Part shown: positions 34,383 to 44,519 of the stretch, in pieces | Layout of the letters: every line of letters starts with the position of its first letter | How positions within the stretch are numbered: the first letter of the stretch is position 1 | Source of the DNA: Sycobia sp. Sy_11 | Lineage: Eukaryota > Arthropoda > Insecta > Hymenoptera > Epichrysomallidae | DNA: 64,000 nucleotides | Direction: 5' to 3' | NCBI GenBank assembly: GCA_018907035.1 | Contig: JACCIC010000048.1 | Location: 1,581,001 to 1,645,000 of the forward strand | Translations under genes and position numbers: made by a program | The notes under the pieces: model-generated | Told to the model about the DNA's origin: nothing | Databases searched by the model: none | What the model saw: only the letters and a program-made list of their open reading frames with translations

Positions 34383-37300
34383 TTAAAATAGGATCAGTTG
34401 GCCTGGTTCATCCTGGGCCATTCGCCTAGTTCTATCGGCATATCTAAGTTTGGTCATCACCTCTTTTGCGAAACTGGCTACTGCCTTCCAGTTTTCAGAA
34501 GATTCCAGCATTATTGATAGGATGCTCTCTGGTCTTATTGGCTTATTGATGATGTTCATCAAGTGCTCACGTTGTGTTCTAAAACGAGGACAGCTCACCA
34601 ATATATGCTCAGCATCCTCGACCAAAGTCGGACAGATGGGGCAGAGATCATTATTATCCAGGTGAAAGCGGTGGAAATAGGACCTAAAACAACCATGTCC
34701 AGTCAACAACTGAGTTAGGTGGAAATCTAATTCCCCGTGTTTCCTGTTGATCCATCTGTGTATGTCTGGGAGGATACGATAAGTCCATCGGCCTTTGCTA
34801 GAATCGGTCCATCGTTTTTGCCATATTTCTATAGAACGATGACGTTCCACATTTTTAGCACCTTGTAGGGAATCCACTGCGGCCTTACATATGTTATGCA
34901 GCCTAGCCAGTTCATCTGCAGCTAAATCGAAAGGAAGAATTCCGGCAAGTACCTCAGCTGCGTCGGTGGATACCGTCCTGTAACCACTAATAATACGTAT
35001 ACAGGAGCGACGACGGGTCGCAATGGCCAACTCACAATACGATTTAATTCCGCATGCATGATGCCAGATTGGTGCTGCATACATGCTGACAGAATTAACA
35101 ACATAAGCTAATAGTTTCCTCTGGGGTGGACGTGGGCCACCAATGTTAGGCATGAGCCGACACAAGGCAGCTGAAACTCGTTGCGCTTTTTCGCCAGATA
35201 TCTTTAGATGTTCTTTGAAGTTTAACCTGGCATCAAGCTGGACACCCAAGTATCGTAAAGATGGCGCAGAACTAATGCGGCAGCTACCAACTTTAAGAGT
35301 AATACTATCTACCTTCTTACGACTGCTGACAAGAACTACTTCTGTCTTGTGCTCCGCTAATTGTAGACCAGCCGTCTTAATCCATCTACTGATGTTGCTG
35401 ATTGCCTCATTGGCATTTTCAGTAAGTTCATCAAGGGTCTTAGCCGTCACTACTAGAGCGATATCGTCGGCGTACCCTACTGTTATTGAACCAGGCGGTT
35501 GTGGAATCCTCAACACGCCATCATACATAATATTCCACAATATAGGTCCCATAACTGAGCCCTGGGGGACTCCCGCAGTAACCTTATGCGATACAGTGCC
35601 TTCATCCGTTCGGTATAATATTATCCTATTCTCAAAGTAGCTGGCCACGACATTCGGTAAATAACCAGGTACTCCGAACTCTTTAAGAGAACTCATAATA
35701 GAAGACCAGCGCGCTGAATTAAAGGCATTCTTGATATCTAGAGCGACAATGGCACAATACTGTTTAGTGCCACCTTTCCATCTCTTACCACTGATTGCAT
35801 TTCTTGTGGTACACACTACCAGTTTAATGGCATCGACTGTTGATTTTGATTTCCGAAATCCAAATTGGCGTGAGGATAAGCCGTGCCATCGTTCAGTGAA
35901 TGCTTCCAGTCGGCTACATAATATTTTTTCAAATATTTTACCTACCGTGTCGAGCATACACAATGGCCTGTATGATGAAGGATCATCAAGTGGCTTATTG
36001 CCCTTAGGTAACAGGACTAACCTTTGAGTTTTCCAGCAATCAGGAAAAATACCCTCAAGAAGACAGGCATTATATACTTTTAGAAATATAGCTGGATTCT
36101 TCTGAATCGCCAACTTAACTGCCGCATTAGGGATACCATCAGGGCCAGGGGCAGCATTGTCTCTAGTCTTAGCGTAAGCATTATGTAGCTCCATTTCTGT
36201 TATAGGAGGTATATCGTCCGAGTGTTGCGTGCGCAGTACAGTCCCATGAATGTCATTGGGAAAGAGAGCGGAAACAATCTTATCAATCAATACCGTGCTA
36301 GTGGGTTGTATTGGTGCCATACTCAATCGTGCCATGACTGTTTTGTATGGTCGTCCCCATAAGTCATTGTTGGCCTCTGCACACAGTTCAAGCCAGCATC
36401 GACGCTTGCTTGCCTTAATGGCCTTGACAAGCACTCTCTGTGCTTCTTTAAATAAACTATTAAACGTATCACGATGGGTGCGGGCTCTCTGGGCAAGTCT
36501 ACGTGCGCGATGACATTGTTTGCGCAATTCTGCAATTTCATTTGTCCACCAGTAGACAGATTGACGATGTTTAAATCCGCTCTTAGTCCTAGTCATCGAT
36601 GCATCACATGCTTCAGAGATATGCTTCATGAGTGCATTTGCCAGATGGCCTGGTGCACCATATTCTAAATGCTCTTCTGATATTATAGTGGCGAACACTT
36701 CACAGTCTAGCGATCTGATGTTCCATTTCCGTGTGGGCATCCATTCATTGCACTTGTTCTTTACTTTCTTCTCTGCAATCTCATACAAGATCGCCCTGTG
36801 ATCACTGTGGGTGTAAAGGTCGCTTACTCTCCAATTAAGGATCCGCTGAATCAAGTCATCACTGGCGAATGTTACATCAATGACTGATTGTTTATCACCC
36901 CTAATGAAAGTGGATTCAGATCCCTTATTAACCACGTGGAGTTGAAGAGAATTAAGGCCATCAAGTAGCATACTACCTCTGTTATTTGTTGAAGCGCTTC
37001 CCCAGGCTGTGGACCACGCGTTAAAATCGCCACCGATTAATAATGGTTTCTTGTCCATGGCTTCATCAACTAATTTAGCTACAAGGATTTCAAACTGCTT
37101 GTCCGTCAAGCTTGGAGGAGCATATACACTAAAGACGTATATTTCTTGTATTTTAGCCCAGGATATCAATTCGCTCCGATGACTCGACTGCTTTAGTACC
37201 TGCCTATTTTGACCAATCCAGAGGGCAGCTCTATTGCTTGTGTCACTTATCCAGCGCTGTGGTCTGACCCTGTCACAATATGGTTCGGAGATTACAGCAA

Positions 37301-37385
37301 TGTCTATTCTTAGCTCCTTTATTGTCTGTTTCAGCAGGTCATGAGCTGCTACGCAATGGTTGGTATTCAGTTGGAGTATTTTCAT
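34383..37385 (-). CDS. Waldo-like LINE ORF2, endonuclease-reverse transcriptase
   Basis: A 1000-residue replication enzyme. Endonuclease, residues about 1-215: Asn8, Glu34 in ISEPY, GGDFNAWSTAWGS (118-130) and YTHSDHRAIL (SDH 194-196), all expected catalytic residues present. It nicks the target to prime reverse transcription. Reverse transcriptase, about 440-720: LLPKGNK, SYRPLCMLDTVGK, QFGFRKSKSTVDAI, ALDIKNAFN with Asp550, GVPQGS (605-610) and GYADDIAL (YADD 638-641). The C-terminal finger CPIC...H...C uses residues 915, 918, 927 and 932. No RNase H domain. Open throughout, so likely functional. Confidence 0.9.
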   Translation of the reverse strand: MKILQLNTNHCVAAHDLLKQTIKELRIDIAVISEPYCDRVRPQRWISDTSNRAALWIGQNRQVLKQSSHRSELISWAKIQEIYVFSVYAPPSLTDKQFEILVAKLVDEAMDKKPLLIGGDFNAWSTAWGSASTNNRGSMLLDGLNSLQLHVVNKGSESTFIRGDKQSVIDVTFASDDLIQRILNWRVSDLYTHSDHRAILYEIAEKKVKNKCNEWMPTRKWNIRSLDCEVFATIISEEHLEYGAPGHLANALMKHISEACDASMTRTKSGFKHRQSVYWWTNEIAELRKQCHRARRLAQRARTHRDTFNSLFKEAQRVLVKAIKASKRRCWLELCAEANNDLWGRPYKTVMARLSMAPIQPTSTVLIDKIVSALFPNDIHGTVLRTQHSDDIPPITEMELHNAYAKTRDNAAPGPDGIPNAAVKLAIQKNPAIFLKVYNACLLEGIFPDCWKTQRLVLLPKGNKPLDDPSSYRPLCMLDTVGKIFEKILCSRLEAFTERWHGLSSRQFGFRKSKSTVDAIKLVVCTTRNAISGKRWKGGTKQYCAIVALDIKNAFNSARWSSIMSSLKEFGVPGYLPNVVASYFENRIILYRTDEGTVSHKVTAGVPQGSVMGPILWNIMYDGVLRIPQPPGSITVGYADDIALVVTAKTLDELTENANEAISNISRWIKTAGLQLAEHKTEVVLVSSRKKVDSITLKVGSCRISSAPSLRYLGVQLDARLNFKEHLKISGEKAQRVSAALCRLMPNIGGPRPPQRKLLAYVVNSVSMYAAPIWHHACGIKSYCELAIATRRRSCIRIISGYRTVSTDAAEVLAGILPFDLAADELARLHNICKAAVDSLQGAKNVERHRSIEIWQKRWTDSSKGRWTYRILPDIHRWINRKHGELDFHLTQLLTGHGCFRSYFHRFHLDNNDLCPICPTLVEDAEHILVSCPRFRTQREHLMNIINKPIRPESILSIMLESSENWKAVASFAKEVMTKLRYADRTRRMAQDEPGQLILF

Positions 37386-38752
37386 GTTTTATGTCTGTTT
37401 AAAAACTCCACGGTAATCGGGCACTTATAGCTGTATGCTGGATGGTTAATCTCCTTTTTTCCTTCACATTTACAGAGTAAACAACAGGGCCCGTTTACAC
37501 ACAGCTTGGATAGATGGTCTTTTCCACCGCAGTGCCTGCAAAGTTTAGTTCTGTCAGGGCCCGAGCACACGGACGCTAAATGGCCAATCTGCCAACACCT
37601 GAAGCAGCGCTTTATTTCTGTTTTTTTTCGAACTCTGCAGCTGACCCATCCGATTCGAACATGCCCTACACGTAGTAGCTCAGCTGCGTGGCTATATGGT
37701 ACAGACACCACCGCCGTCTGAGTACCCCCATAAGTTTGCCGCAACGAACGAGCAATTAGTAGGTTAGTCTCCTTTAGCTCGAGGTGTGTTCTCAGAGCCT
37801 CTAATACTTCATCCTTTGAAGTGACCTCATCTATATCTTTAATCTCCAATGTAATGAGATTACTCAGGACCGAAGTGGATGCGCTATGGCCAACCTTAGA
37901 TTCAACAATGCGTGCCAACTCATGTGCATCTTTGGCTGTCCGTTCCAACTGAAGTACAAGGGCACCGCTTGCATTTCTACGTATCCTGTTAACCTCATTC
38001 TTGACATGAGATAACTCCGGGTCATTCTTTATTTGTCGCAGTACCTCCGCGTATGTAACTCCTTCATTGGCCTTAATCAAAATGGAGTTAGGCCTATTTC
38101 GTCCATTAAGCCTGCGTGTACTAGATAATTCTTTATCTTTGCCTTTGGGCTTCTTACGCTTGATGGTCTGCCATTGATTTTCTTTGGCTTCAGACGTGCC
38201 TGTAGGTATTCCGACCGACTCTAGTGATCTCCTTGAGCCCAATGGTGGTTCTTTCGTCCTTTTGCCACCTATGGTTTTAGGAGTGGAAACCATCGCTTCT
38301 GCTGCGCTTCGTTTGGTGTCAGAGCGTAGACTCGGCGTAGTCTGAGTCACCACTTCATGTGTACCAGGACGTTGATACTGTAATAGATCATCCTCTGCCA
38401 TACTAATGCATTTATATGAGGCATTAATGGAACGAGCAAGATCCTTAATGGTCTTGTGTACGTTATGTCTATCTTTGACAAAATCCAACAATTGGCTGAT
38501 CTTCTCACCAAGTCGCTCCAGGTGATTGTTTCTGCGCGTGATGGAGATTTCTCGATCCGTTGTTTCTTGATCCATCATGACATCTCCTTTAGTACCCAGT
38601 GTACTATCTATGATTATGTTTGATTTGCCCTCCCCAGAATCCGAGGTGCTACCACCGACCATAGAGGCTTGCACTCTATCGGAATCGGTGAGGAGATTGA
38701 CCGGTCTTGCCGGAGTTACTCCCTGGGGTATATCCTTGTTTATACCAAACAT
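37382..38752 (-). CDS. Waldo-like LINE ORF1, zinc-knuckle RNA-binding protein
   Basis: A 456-residue protein that should coat element RNA and guide it to the target. It starts MFGINKDIPQG. The N-terminal half is charged, with a basic KRKKPKGKDKE patch at about 200. The region from about 225 to 375 is the RRM-like core common to LINE ORF1 proteins. The C-terminus has Cys-His knuckles: CFRCWQIGHLASVC (383-396) and CRHCGGKDHLSKLC (405-418) fit C-x2-C-x4-H-x4-C exactly, and a third Cys-rich unit (about 424-444) is wider. The stop TGA overlaps the ORF2 start in ATGA, which favours termination-reinitiation translation of ORF2. No stops or frameshifts. Confidence 0.85.
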   Translation of the reverse strand: MFGINKDIPQGVTPARPVNLLTDSDRVQASMVGGSTSDSGEGKSNIIIDSTLGTKGDVMMDQETTDREISITRRNNHLERLGEKISQLLDFVKDRHNVHKTIKDLARSINASYKCISMAEDDLLQYQRPGTHEVVTQTTPSLRSDTKRSAAEAMVSTPKTIGGKRTKEPPLGSRRSLESVGIPTGTSEAKENQWQTIKRKKPKGKDKELSSTRRLNGRNRPNSILIKANEGVTYAEVLRQIKNDPELSHVKNEVNRIRRNASGALVLQLERTAKDAHELARIVESKVGHSASTSVLSNLITLEIKDIDEVTSKDEVLEALRTHLELKETNLLIARSLRQTYGGTQTAVVSVPYSHAAELLRVGHVRIGWVSCRVRKKTEIKRCFRCWQIGHLASVCSGPDRTKLCRHCGGKDHLSKLCVNGPCCLLCKCEGKKEINHPAYSYKCPITVEFLNRHKT

Positions 38753-38914
38753 TAGTCATAATTGGCCTTACGTTCGGGAGGCTCTCCCTATTAGCTTTTT
38801 CTGTCCGCCCTGAGTATTTTATTTCCTCAGTGCCCTCTACAAATTGTAGCGAGCCATCCCCTATCCGCAACCTGGGGAGGCGCCAGATGGGAGAAAGCAA
38901 CAAAACTCCACACT

Positions 38915-38918
<4 letters not shown>

Positions 38919-38947
<29 letters not shown>
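38919..38947. repeat. (TG)n microsatellite, right half of the LINE target
   Basis: About 14 TG units directly at the 5' edge of the Waldo-like LINE. Together with the GT run ending at 34178, this is the split target array. Confidence 0.9.
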
Positions 38948-38949
<2 letters not shown>

Positions 38950-39886
38950 CGACCGCGTACGTACAAGTCGAGAACAAGTATGAACCAGTAACGGAAATGC
39001 CGTTAGGTTCAACTGCAAGTTCGAGAGATGAGTGAGTACGAAGCGTCCCTGCGACAGTTTGGTTCGAGACGCTCCGTTCGCATCATCGCCCAGCGCTCTC
39101 TTTACAGTTGTCGTACCTGTAAACCTTATCCGTAGTAAAGTGTTGTTTATATTATTATAACGAGGCCACAACCGAAATGTGACTCGTCGGCCACGGTGTG
39201 CGCCGAGTGTAAACACTGCACGAGAGAGGGTAACGAACGGTCATCGCGGAGAGGAGAAGAGAGCAGTTTTTTTAGTGTCGTTTTCATATAGTTAGACGAG
39301 AGCCACGTGCGCCCGAGCCGGGTGAAAAACAAAAAGGCGAGATTTTGGTGCAGGCGTTCGAGACGCGCTAGGAAAGAAGAGATCGACCTTGCGTCAGATT
39401 CCGCACCGAGTAGCGGCGCGTCCCGAGTCATCGAGGAAGAGGAGCAGGCGAGACCGAGGGGATCGTCCGCGGCAGCCGACGGCCGTTGGCATCATTGGGT
39501 CCGTGCAGGAGGCCCTGCTACTCACGCTGACGCCCAGTGTCTGCCGCGTTAGTGCCCGGTTTCGTTCCGAATCCGCGCAGACGGTGTAGGCGGAACGCTG
39601 CCGTTTGTCGCCCGCGAGTGTTCATTCGTGCGGCCCGGCGTCGACGCCGGTATTCCTGCGGGACACCCTATCTGAAATACGCCCAGGTTAGTTCATGCGA
39701 GTGCGCCCTTGCGAGGCGCCCCGCCAGCCGGCGGACGAGTGTGCGTGTGAGAGAGAGAGAGAGTGTTCGCGCGTATTGCGGTTTGCGCTTTTCGCATATT
39801 ATTATTGCAGGCGCACGAGCCTCGCGACCTTTGATATTGTAAAACGTGAGAAGATCGTGTAGAATGAAAGTCTATATTCGAACGAC
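38948..39886 (+). other. GC-rich leader of the Gypsy element
   Basis: GC- and CpG-rich DNA leading into the Gypsy gag. It ends CGTGTAGAATGAAAG near 39870. It includes CCGTAGTAAAGTGTTGTTTATATTATTATAACGAGGCCACA at about 39129-39170, which could be the end of a 5' LTR, but no matching 3' LTR confirms it. Open frames on both strands here appear to be composition artefacts. Confidence 0.4.
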
Positions 39887-40028
39887 ATGTTCGCGTTTGT
39901 CTCAGTGCTTTTTCTGTCGTTAGTCACTACCTTCCTTGTACATTGTCAAGGCTGCGCCGCGGGGCACGGCCACAGTCTGAAGGAGGCGCTTCACCGATCG
40001 GGCAAACGACATAAAATCGCGCCGTTCC

Positions 40029-41160
40029 GTGAACAGCTCTGGCTTACCAAAATCCCGCGGTGTCGGACATATCGTACAATGGTGGAACGTCCGCTTTACG
40101 GGGGATAAAGACGAGAGTATCGACCTCTTCTTGACAAGAATAGAAGAATGCCGAACTCTTGCGTGCCTCGACGAGAGTGAAGGGCTATCCTCCTTCTCAG
40201 AGCTCATGGAGAGTGTTGCGGGCATGTGGTACCGCAGCAACCACGAGCGATGGCATACGTGGGCCGAATTTTGTCAAGTGACCCGCAGATTTTATGGCAA
40301 CAGCCGCAGTTACCAGCAAAGTCTGGTAACGGAAGCGAATCATTGCACGCAGGGTGCAGACGAGCCCGTGCGCGACTATGTAACGTGTCTGCTTACGATC
40401 TTTAGGAAACAGATACCGCAGCCGAGTGAGCAGCATCGAGTCGAGCTGCTCTATAAACTATGCAGCGGCGTCTTCAAGGTCGGATCCGACGGAATCAAAT
40501 TCATTCGGTGGAAGAATTTATTGATGTCGCGATACTAATTGAACAGATGATTGAGGCTGAAGAATCCTTGAAGCCGCCCCCACCATTGAAAAATTCCATC
40601 GTGCCAGAAGCTTCGTACTGGTACGTGAAGCGACAGCGAAAAGTTGCGAAAACGCGTGGGACGAGCAAACCCGCCAACGAAAAGGCAAACGCGGCATCGG
40701 TCAGCGCCGCAGCCACAGAAGTTCCTCTGGCTGCAAAGAATGCTAGCAAGCCGATATATAAGGACCTGCTCGAGGAAATGCGCAAAATTCGCGAGCATTT
40801 CGATCGGATGAGCACACGTGCCGTCGGGAGCAATCCCTCACTCCCCGCGACAAGCCAGAGGCAGAAGAACGTCCCGACAAATAACAGGAAGAGCGGAGGT
40901 AGTCCAAAGGGATCACCGCCGCGCGCGGAAATCGAGGCAAATTCTCGTCGCTCGCCACCTCGACGATACTAGAGTGGCGACCAACGGCGACGAGATCGGG
41001 GGACAGAGAGGAACGATCGATCGTCCTCTCAACAATGGTCACCAAGATCGAGCGACTCTGAACCCGGCGCCAAACAGAAGGCGCCGAGAGCCGACTTGAA
41101 GTGCTGGGACTGTGGCCTCCTCGGATACATGTGTCGTACGTGCCCGAATTGTTCGGGAAA
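40029..41160 (+). pseudogene. Gypsy gag with mutated zinc knuckle
   Basis: The capsid part (40029-40538) includes VQWWNVRFTGDKDESIDLFLTRIEECR, a retrotransposon-gag start, and RSNHERWHTWAEFCQVTRRFYG. A frameshift near 40490 moves to the frame 40460-40972, with EFIDVAILIEQMIEAEESLKPPPPLK and a basic Ser/Arg/Pro tail. After a stop and another shift, 41098-41139 encodes CWDCGLLGYMCRTC, which is C-x2-C-x4-Y-x4-C: a knuckle with the zinc His changed to Tyr by one C-to-T base. It would have packaged element RNA. Confidence 0.75.
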
Positions 41161-41389
41161 CGGGACGGGGCGCACGTAAAACAGGCAGTAGATGCCCCCG
41201 CCCCCGTTCAGCAGGCCTCTCAAACGCAGCGAGAAAAAAGCGAACCACATGACAAGAAAATACAACCGTCCGGATCAAGTGAAACGCGAGACACCGCGGC
41301 ACCTGACACGAGTACTAGCGAGGCGGCACGCGCCGCTCAAATGGATGAACCACCGGAAGGATAAAGGTGGTGGCTACGGGTAAGCGTGA

Positions 41390-41640
41390 GTGCGAGAGTA
41401 CGCCGCGTTAACCGTAATGGGCCCCGTCGGCTTGCAAATAGCGAGCGCATGCGACCGCACGCTGCAGCCGAGCACCGGAAAAGGCGTGCGCGTAGCAGAC
41501 GGGCGCAACGTGCCTATTGCTGGATACGTGGAGCTGCCATTCGAGATAGCCGGTGTGCGCAACGAAATCAAGGTAGCAATCTTGCCTACGCTTGACGAAG
41601 ATTGCTATGTTGGCCTGAAATTTCGTCCGTGTATTTAAAG
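41390..41640 (+). pseudogene. Gypsy aspartic protease fragment
   Basis: The frame reads VMGPVGLQIASACDRTLQP, then ADGRNVPIAGYVELPFEIAG, then ILPTLDEDCYVGLKFRPCI. This is the body of a retrotransposon aspartic protease. The active-site D-T/S-G is not visible upstream in the expected place, where the sequence is frameshifted, so it is inactive. It lies between gag and RT as usual. Confidence 0.6.
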
Positions 41641-41693
41641 TAATCCTCGATCCGTGCAGCAACAAATCATTTATTAAGGATGCCGATCGACCG

Positions 41694-42470
41694 GTGATGC
41701 TCGAGGTAGCAGGTATGTCCTCGGCACTCCCGACAGCTTTGGCGTCCGTCGGAATCGCCGATTTGTTGACTTCAGAGAGAGAACAGCTCGATCAGCTGTT
41801 AGCTCGCATGTTTCCAGATGCAACAGAGCCTCTCGGCTGCACGACGTGGGTCGAGCATGACATCAACGTTGGCTTGGCTCGACCCATTAAACAGCGTTAT
41901 TACTCGGTATCGCTTAAAATCGAGAGTGAGATGCATGAGCAAGTCGATGCCATGCTCCAAGCTGGTGTGATCGAGCCATGGTCGAGCCCTGTCGTTATGG
42001 TTAAAAAGTCCAACGGCTCATATCGTTTCTGTGTTGACTTCCGAAACGTCAACGCAGTGTCGCAGGCAGATGCATATCCATTGCCATACATGGACAGCAT
42101 TTTACGCAAATTTCAGAGGGCAAGATATATCTCGACCCACGATCTAAGAAGCGCGTATCACCAGATACCGCTAACGCCTGCTTCTAGGTCGATCACTGCC
42201 TTTACGGTCCCTGGAAAAGGCCTCTTCCAGTTCACGAGGATGCCTTATGGGTTAAGCCAAGCAGGCGCGACTATCCCGCGCCTGATCGACCGTGTCATCG
42301 GCACTGCGCTCGAGCCCTTCGCGTTCTCGTACCTCGATGACATATTCATCGTAACCGAGCCTTTCGAGGAGCATCTGAAGTGGCTTGAGCACGTGCTGCA
42401 GCGCATTAAGGAGGCTGGACTCACTGTAAGCAAGGGAAATGATGAGTTCTGCCAAAGTGACGTCAGGTAG
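41694..42470 (+). pseudogene. Gypsy reverse transcriptase, open segment of pol
   Basis: A 258-residue uninterrupted piece of pol. It shows GVIEPWSSPVVMVKKSNGSYRFCVDFRNVN, then ISTHDLRSAYHQIPL (motif A; the usual Asp reads HD), then FTRMPYGLSQAGATIPRLID and FSYLDDIFIVTE with an intact YLDD box. These are the palm motifs of Ty3/Gypsy reverse transcriptases. It runs into TAG at 42468-42470, right after SDVR, where LGVLV (the thumb) would follow in frame, so one premature stop ends it. Confidence 0.85.
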
Positions 42471-42599
42471 CTTGGTGTGCTAGTAAATCGTAAGTAGATA
42501 GTAAGGTCGAGCCGGTTCTGAATTATCCGGCTCCGAAAAATTTGAAGCAGCTCCGACGCTTCATGGTCATGGCTTCCTCGTATAGGAAGTTCCTGTGAG

Positions 42600-43205
42600 A
42601 TTTCGTCAGCATCGCGGAACCGCTGACGCGCCTTTGACGAACCTTTGACGAAGAAAGATACTCGATACGCGTGGGCAGAGGAGCAGGAAAGCGCTTTTTC
42701 TTCCGCGAAACCGTTCATTGCAACGGCGCCCGTACTACAGTGGCCGAGATTCGATGAGTTATTCATCGTGCAAACCGATGCGAGCGACACCGGCCTTGGA
42801 GCCGTGTTGCTCTAAATAGTTTATGGCGAGGAGCACGTGCTTGAATTTGTGAGCAGCACAATGTCCGCAGCCGAACGCAATTATAGCGTAACGGAGCGCG
42901 AATATCTCGCAGTGTTATGGGCAGTTAAAAGATTTCGCCCTTATCTGGAAGGTTATCACTTTAAAGTGATAACTTGGAAGCTGAAAGCGGTTCGAACAAA
43001 TCCAACGGAGCACCCGATTTGGAAAATCGTCAGCGGGCAGTTGTACAAATACTACCTGAGCATGCGAATAGCTGGTGTCACGGAGGGCGACGAGACTTGG
43101 AAACTCGTCGTCCCGTATGAAAAACGCAAAGTCGTGCTGCAAGAATGCCACGATGAACGGAGAAAAAACTTACGCCCGCGTGACTGCTTATTACCACTGG
43201 CATGA
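42600..43205 (+). pseudogene. Gypsy RNase H, truncated by internal deletion
   Basis: Blocks are YAWAEEQESAFSSAK, VQTDASDTGLGAVLL (about 42771-42815, RNase H catalytic Asp), then a stop. It continues with FVSSTMSAAERNYSVTEREYLAVLWAVKRFRPYLEGYHFKVIT (42845-42970). The expected DHSSL after VIT is gone: the frame passes directly into sequence from the RNase H-integrase linker (WKLVVPYEKRKVVLQECHDE). RNase H would have degraded the RNA strand during cDNA synthesis. Confidence 0.7.
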
Positions 43206-43719
43206 CACTTACGACGATGTGGCAGCATACGTACGCTACTGTCGCGTATGCCAGCAATGTAAAGTAGAACAGCGGGCTCCTGCTGGTTTGATGGGGAGAC
43301 GCGAGGCCAGCCAGCCATGACAAATAGTCGCGAGCAATATGATGGGCCCCTTTACCAGGAGCACGCGACGATTCGAGTATATTCTAATTTTCGAAGACCT
43401 CTTCACTCGATGGCTCGAGTGCGTGCCGATCCGAATCGCGAACGCTCGTGCGATCATCCGAGACTTGAGTGAGAGGATTGTCCTGCGCTACGGTACGCCC
43501 GAAGTATTTTTGACAGACAACGGCACGGAATTTAAAAACCGTGCCATTGAAAAATATCTCTCGTTTTTGGGGGTGGAGCATACGACGGTGCCTCCGTATC
43601 ACCCCGAAACCAATCCCGTCGAGTGCGTCAATCGGATAATCAAAACCATGATGACGAGTTTCATTGAAGGAAACGACCGGTCATGGGACGCTAACCTCGC
43701 GGAACTTACCTTCGCGTAA
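43140..43719 (+). pseudogene. Gypsy integrase, zinc region and catalytic core
   Basis: Zinc-binding region: YYHWHDTYDDVAAYVRYCRVCQQCK (43190-43265) with the HHCC ending CxxC. A stop follows at 43318-43320. Core: VASNMMGPF (43327, first catalytic Asp replaced by Asn), FLTDNGTEF (43505, second Asp kept) and NPVECVNR (about 43610, catalytic Glu kept). The open frame 43339-43719 ends with LTFA at a stop. Integrase would insert the cDNA; loss of the first Asp and the stops make this copy inert. Confidence 0.8.
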
Positions 43720-44519
43720 ACACGGCTACACAGGCTTCTACAGGCGTAAGTCCGGCTATGTTGGTGTATGGCAGGCAACCCGAACCGCCTGGCACGGCCC
43801 GACGATTGATGGAACGGTCCGCCGCGGAAAACGAAGCGTACTGGACAGATGAAGAAGCCGCACGTAGGCGCTCCACGACTTGCACAGCAACGCCGCCGCG
43901 CGGGCCCACGCTGCACAAGATAGACAGGCCGCATACTATGATAAGAAGAGGCGCTCTGTTCAATACTCACCGGGAGAGCTCGTATGGAGAAGAAACCAAG
44001 TTCTCTCGTCAGCGGCGCAAGGTTGCAGCGAAATTGGCCCCGAAGTTTACCGGGCCGTATACGGTCATATCGCAGCTCGGCTCGAATACTTACGAGTTGC
44101 TCGGCTCTGCCGGCGAGATCGTGAAGCCAATCCACGCCGAGCACCTGAAGAGGTGCTTTCAAGCCGAAGAACGCCAAGACGAGGACGCAGAAGCTCAGCC
44201 ACCGATAGACAACGGAGGGAATGAGGCGATGGGCGACCCGTCTCACGTGCGGAGTGAGCGACAAAGCCCTCAGCGCGTCAAGGCGAATGCAACACGCGCC
44301 GGATCTGCGACCCGAGTGACGAAGCGCGGTCGACCACGAAACACTGTAACGGTAGTGCGCCGGGCCACTGGGCGTGCGAGTGGGCGAGCTGACGATGTGA
44401 CTGGGCCGAAGCGTGGCCCAGGGCGTCCGAATGGGTCGGCCAACAAGCGACCGCGTGCGGCGCGAGCCCCGACCGTGAGCGCCAGGCCGAGACGACTGCG
44501 GATGCAACAAACGTTTTAA
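43720..44519 (+). pseudogene. Gypsy integrase C-terminal tail
   Basis: The frame 43758-44519 starts MLVYGRQPEPPGTARRL, which continues the Gypsy integrase after the core. It contains KFSRQRRKVAAKLAPKFTGPYTVISQLG, a GPY/F module, then LLGSAGEIVKPIHAEHLKRCF. The last 110 residues are Arg/Pro/Gly-rich. The segment 43830-43990 appears in another frame as AARAHAAQDRQAAYYDKKRR, showing a local frameshift. It ends with TAA at 44517-44519. Confidence 0.65.

Larger units (their letters stand above)
34179..38916 (-). mobile_element. Intact two-ORF R1-clade LINE (Waldo/Mino-like) inserted in a (GT)n array
   Basis: A full-length non-LTR retrotransposon. In - strand order it has a 5' leader (38916-38753), ORF1 (38752-37382), ORF2 (37385-34383), a 3' UTR (34382-34199) and a poly(A) tail (34198-34179). 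ORF1 and ORF2 are both uninterrupted and overlap by ATGA. On the + strand both edges are GT repeats: GTGTGCGTGTGTG before the element and (TG)n at 38919-38947 after it. So the element lies inside one (CA)n/(GT)n microsatellite. R1-clade Waldo and Mino families are known to insert at AC/ACAY repeats, which matches. It is the only element in the window that looks capable of moving. Confidence 0.85.
39887..44519 (+). mobile_element. GC-rich Gypsy-type retrotransposon, all pol domains present, broken
   Basis: In order: gag (40029-40972), a decayed zinc knuckle (41098-41139), protease (41390-41640), reverse transcriptase (41694-42470), RNase H (42600-42985), integrase zinc site and core (43140-43719) and a C-terminal tail (43720-44519). 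This is the gag-PR-RT-RH-IN order of Ty3/Gypsy elements. The composition is strikingly GC-rich relative to its surroundings. Several frameshifts, stops and an RNase H deletion make it inactive. LTRs could not be fixed; the 3' end probably lies between 44600 and 44780. Confidence 0.8.

Noticed and set aside
35143..35640. 165-residue + strand open frame
   Set aside because: It is antisense to the conserved reverse transcriptase of the Waldo-like LINE.
39389..39886. Open frames in the GC-rich leader as host exons
   Set aside because: Overlapping frames on both strands and no domain; best explained by low stop-codon density in GC-rich DNA.
43599..44510. 303-residue - strand open frame
   Set aside because: Long only because the Gypsy region is GC-rich; the + strand carries the integrase tail with conserved motifs.
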